Source of the DNA: Sarcophilus harrisii
Lineage: Eukaryota > Chordata > Mammalia > Dasyuromorphia > Dasyuridae
NCBI RefSeq assembly: GCF_902635505.1
Contig: NC_045429.1
Location: forward strand, 132,490,804-132,554,803
Direction of reading: 5' to 3'
Length of the DNA stretch: 64,000 nucleotides
A model generated the notes under the pieces. The model was not told where the DNA came from. It was given only the letters and a program-made list of their open reading frames with translations, and searched no databases. Position numbers and translations under genes: made by a program. Shown one piece after another: positions 62,577 to 64,000 of the stretch (within the stretch, counting starts at the first letter, position 1; each line of letters starts with the position of its first letter).

Positions 62577-62930
62577 AGGAATGGATTAAAGAGGAAACAA
62601 TACATATGTGTGTGTACTAACATATATAACATACAATGCATATATTTACACATATGTGTATAAAAGTCTTCTAAATGCAGAAAAAATATGATGCTAAGGG
62701 GATGGGAGAGGAAGAGGCTGTAAGAGAGAGATTAGAAGAAGCAGTGTTAAAGAGAGAACATACATTTTAAAGGGAATCAAAGTCTTTTAAATTTATAAAG
62801 AAATAAGAACATGAAAGAATAGAAGACTTCTGAAAAAGTGTATAGATCAATGGGAATGGGATAAAGAAGGAACAACACATATACTTGGAAGGCTATAAAA
62901 GTCTTCTAAATTCAGATAAAAACAATAAGG
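62577..62930 (+). repeat. Internal duplication within the L1-lineage element
   Basis: 'aatggattaaagaggaaaca' (62579) recurs as 'aatgggataaagaaggaaca' (62865), and 'ataaaagtcttctaaatgca' (62660) recurs as 'ataaaagtcttctaaattca' (62895). The copies are separated by 235-286 bp, differing by a microsatellite. Confidence 0.7.
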
Positions 62931-63364
62931 CAAAGGGAAAGAGTGGGCTGAGAGGATAAGGGAGGGATCTTTGGAGAGGGAGTAGATTAATAGGAGAGCA
63001 AGGTAGCTGGTAGAAATAAAGCAGAAGAATCATGAGGGATAGAAAATAAGAAATACACACAAACATAATAAAGATCAGGAGTGCAATTTATTAGGTTAAA
63101 AGAAGCAGGAGTAATAATCATGATCTCAGAAAAGCTAAAATGTATTTTAATCAAGAGAGAAAAATAGGGAAGCTATGTCAACCATATTAATTAATATGTT
63201 TAGATTATTTAAAATAACTAGAGAGTATAGCATTGGAATATTACTATGATGTAAGAAACTGTGAGTTTGTGGATTTAGAAAAATATGGAAGGACTTGAAT
63301 TTATAAAGGAAAAGGAACTTTCAGAGAAACAGAGGACAAACATAGCATGACCTTACTTAGGTGT

Positions 63365-63470
63365 ATATAAATGTGTATATATGATCATAGATATCTATAT
63401 GCAGGTATATTTATATATGTGTACATATGTATATGCATGTACACGTGTGTATATATAAACATATCCATGC
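63365..63470. repeat. TA/TG microsatellite in L1 3' region
   Basis: TGTATATAAATGTGTATATA and related TA/TG runs. Confidence 0.85.
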
Positions 63471-63779
63471 TTAATTGTAGCCTTTCGGGAGGAGGTGGAA
63501 TAAAGAAAAAAAGTGCACATCAGAGAGCAAAAGAAAATTTATATGGAAGCAAAGAAAAGATGGATATTTCTGAACACAATTGTGTAGTATTTATTATACA
63601 GGCTTTCTCGAAATGGAAATTTATTGCTGTGTATTTTGAATCCTTTCTAATATTCTGCTGTGCACATGACAATGGTGAGGTTTTTTGTTTTCTATTTTGT
63701 ATTTAAGTTTTAAATAAATGAAATTTTGAAAATGTCATTGGAAAATGCTTAAAAAATAAATAAATGATACAATCCAATA

Positions 63780-64000
63780 TAAATAATTAGAGGAGTCAGG
63801 AAGACTCGAATTCAAATATAGTTTCAAACACTGACTGTATGACCCCGGACAAGTCATTAAACAACTATCTGTCTGTTTCTTCATTTGTAAAATGGGAATA
63901 AAAATTTTATTTACCTCCAAGTGGGTTAAAGGATAAAGTGAAATAATACATGTAAAGTGCTTTGTAAAACTTAAAATGCTATGAAAATTTTAACTATTTT
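63780..64000 (+). repeat. tRNA/CORE SINE, cut by window end
   Basis: 'ggagtcaggaagactcgaat', 'gactgtatgaccccggacaa', 'ttcttcatttgtaaaatggg', 'agtgaaataatacatgtaaa', 'gtgctttgtaaaacttaaaa'. Confidence 0.85.

Larger units (their letters stand above)
61060..63735 (+). mobile_element. L1-lineage (HAL1-like) element, internally deleted
   Basis: A GC-rich 5'-UTR-like segment (61060-61340) is followed by an ORF1-type region (about 61430-62340, with 'gccaaattctgaaacccc', 'gagccatatttagaatcaca', 'acccagcagttaaacataat', 'ttcaatgaattttcaggttt'), an AG-rich middle, a short ORF2-like start (about 63060-63185), and then the L1 3' end (ORF2 end at about 63235, 3' UTR with AATAAA near 63714). Most of ORF2 is missing. 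The frames are riddled with stops. The left boundary is approximate and no target duplication was found. Confidence 0.65.

Overview
This window is vertebrate nuclear DNA, very probably marsupial. Split exons with GT/AG boundaries sit in AT-rich, repeat-packed introns. The interspersed repeats (tRNA/CORE-type SINEs, L1 3' ends, CR1/L3 and L2 fossils) look like those of metatherian genomes. No prokaryotic gene, CRISPR array, LTR element or virus copy was seen.

The only protein-coding gene I can support is ezrin (EZR), on the + strand. Twelve exons between 12950 and 51135 join in phase and give residues 5-586 of a protein of the same length as human ezrin (586 aa). The 5' exons, including the short ATG exon for residues 1-4, are not seen and should lie upstream. 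Exons 3-9 encode the FERM domain and the start of the helical region, exons 10-13 the coiled coil and proline-rich linker, and exon 14 the C-terminal F-actin/FERM-binding tail. A roughly 0.9-kb 3' UTR ends just after AATAAA at 52027. Ezrin links membrane proteins and PIP2 to cortical actin, and its known PIP2-binding, phosphorylation and actin-binding residues are present.

Layout: 1-12949 is intron 2 (two CR1/L3 fossils, old L1 pieces, an L1 with target-site duplications). 13034-23916 is intron 3 (palindromic AT/TG microsatellites, many SINEs, a young L1 with an early poly(A) tail). 24013-40976 holds introns 4-8 (SINE and L1 fragments, a long polypyrimidine tract near 38 kb). 41141-50970 holds introns 9-13 (a purine tract, a four-unit 240-bp tandem array, a 2.2-kb L1, a 340-bp tandem array). 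52050-64000 is 3' flank (SINEs, a hAT-like MITE, a likely retrocopied transcript end, an internally deleted L1-lineage element, and a few non-repetitive blocks that may be regulatory).

No new biological system was found. The most unusual features are structural: a spacer-free 58-bp palindrome, two intronic tandem arrays, an early-polyadenylated L1, and a Cys at an FERM position that is Arg in human ERM proteins.
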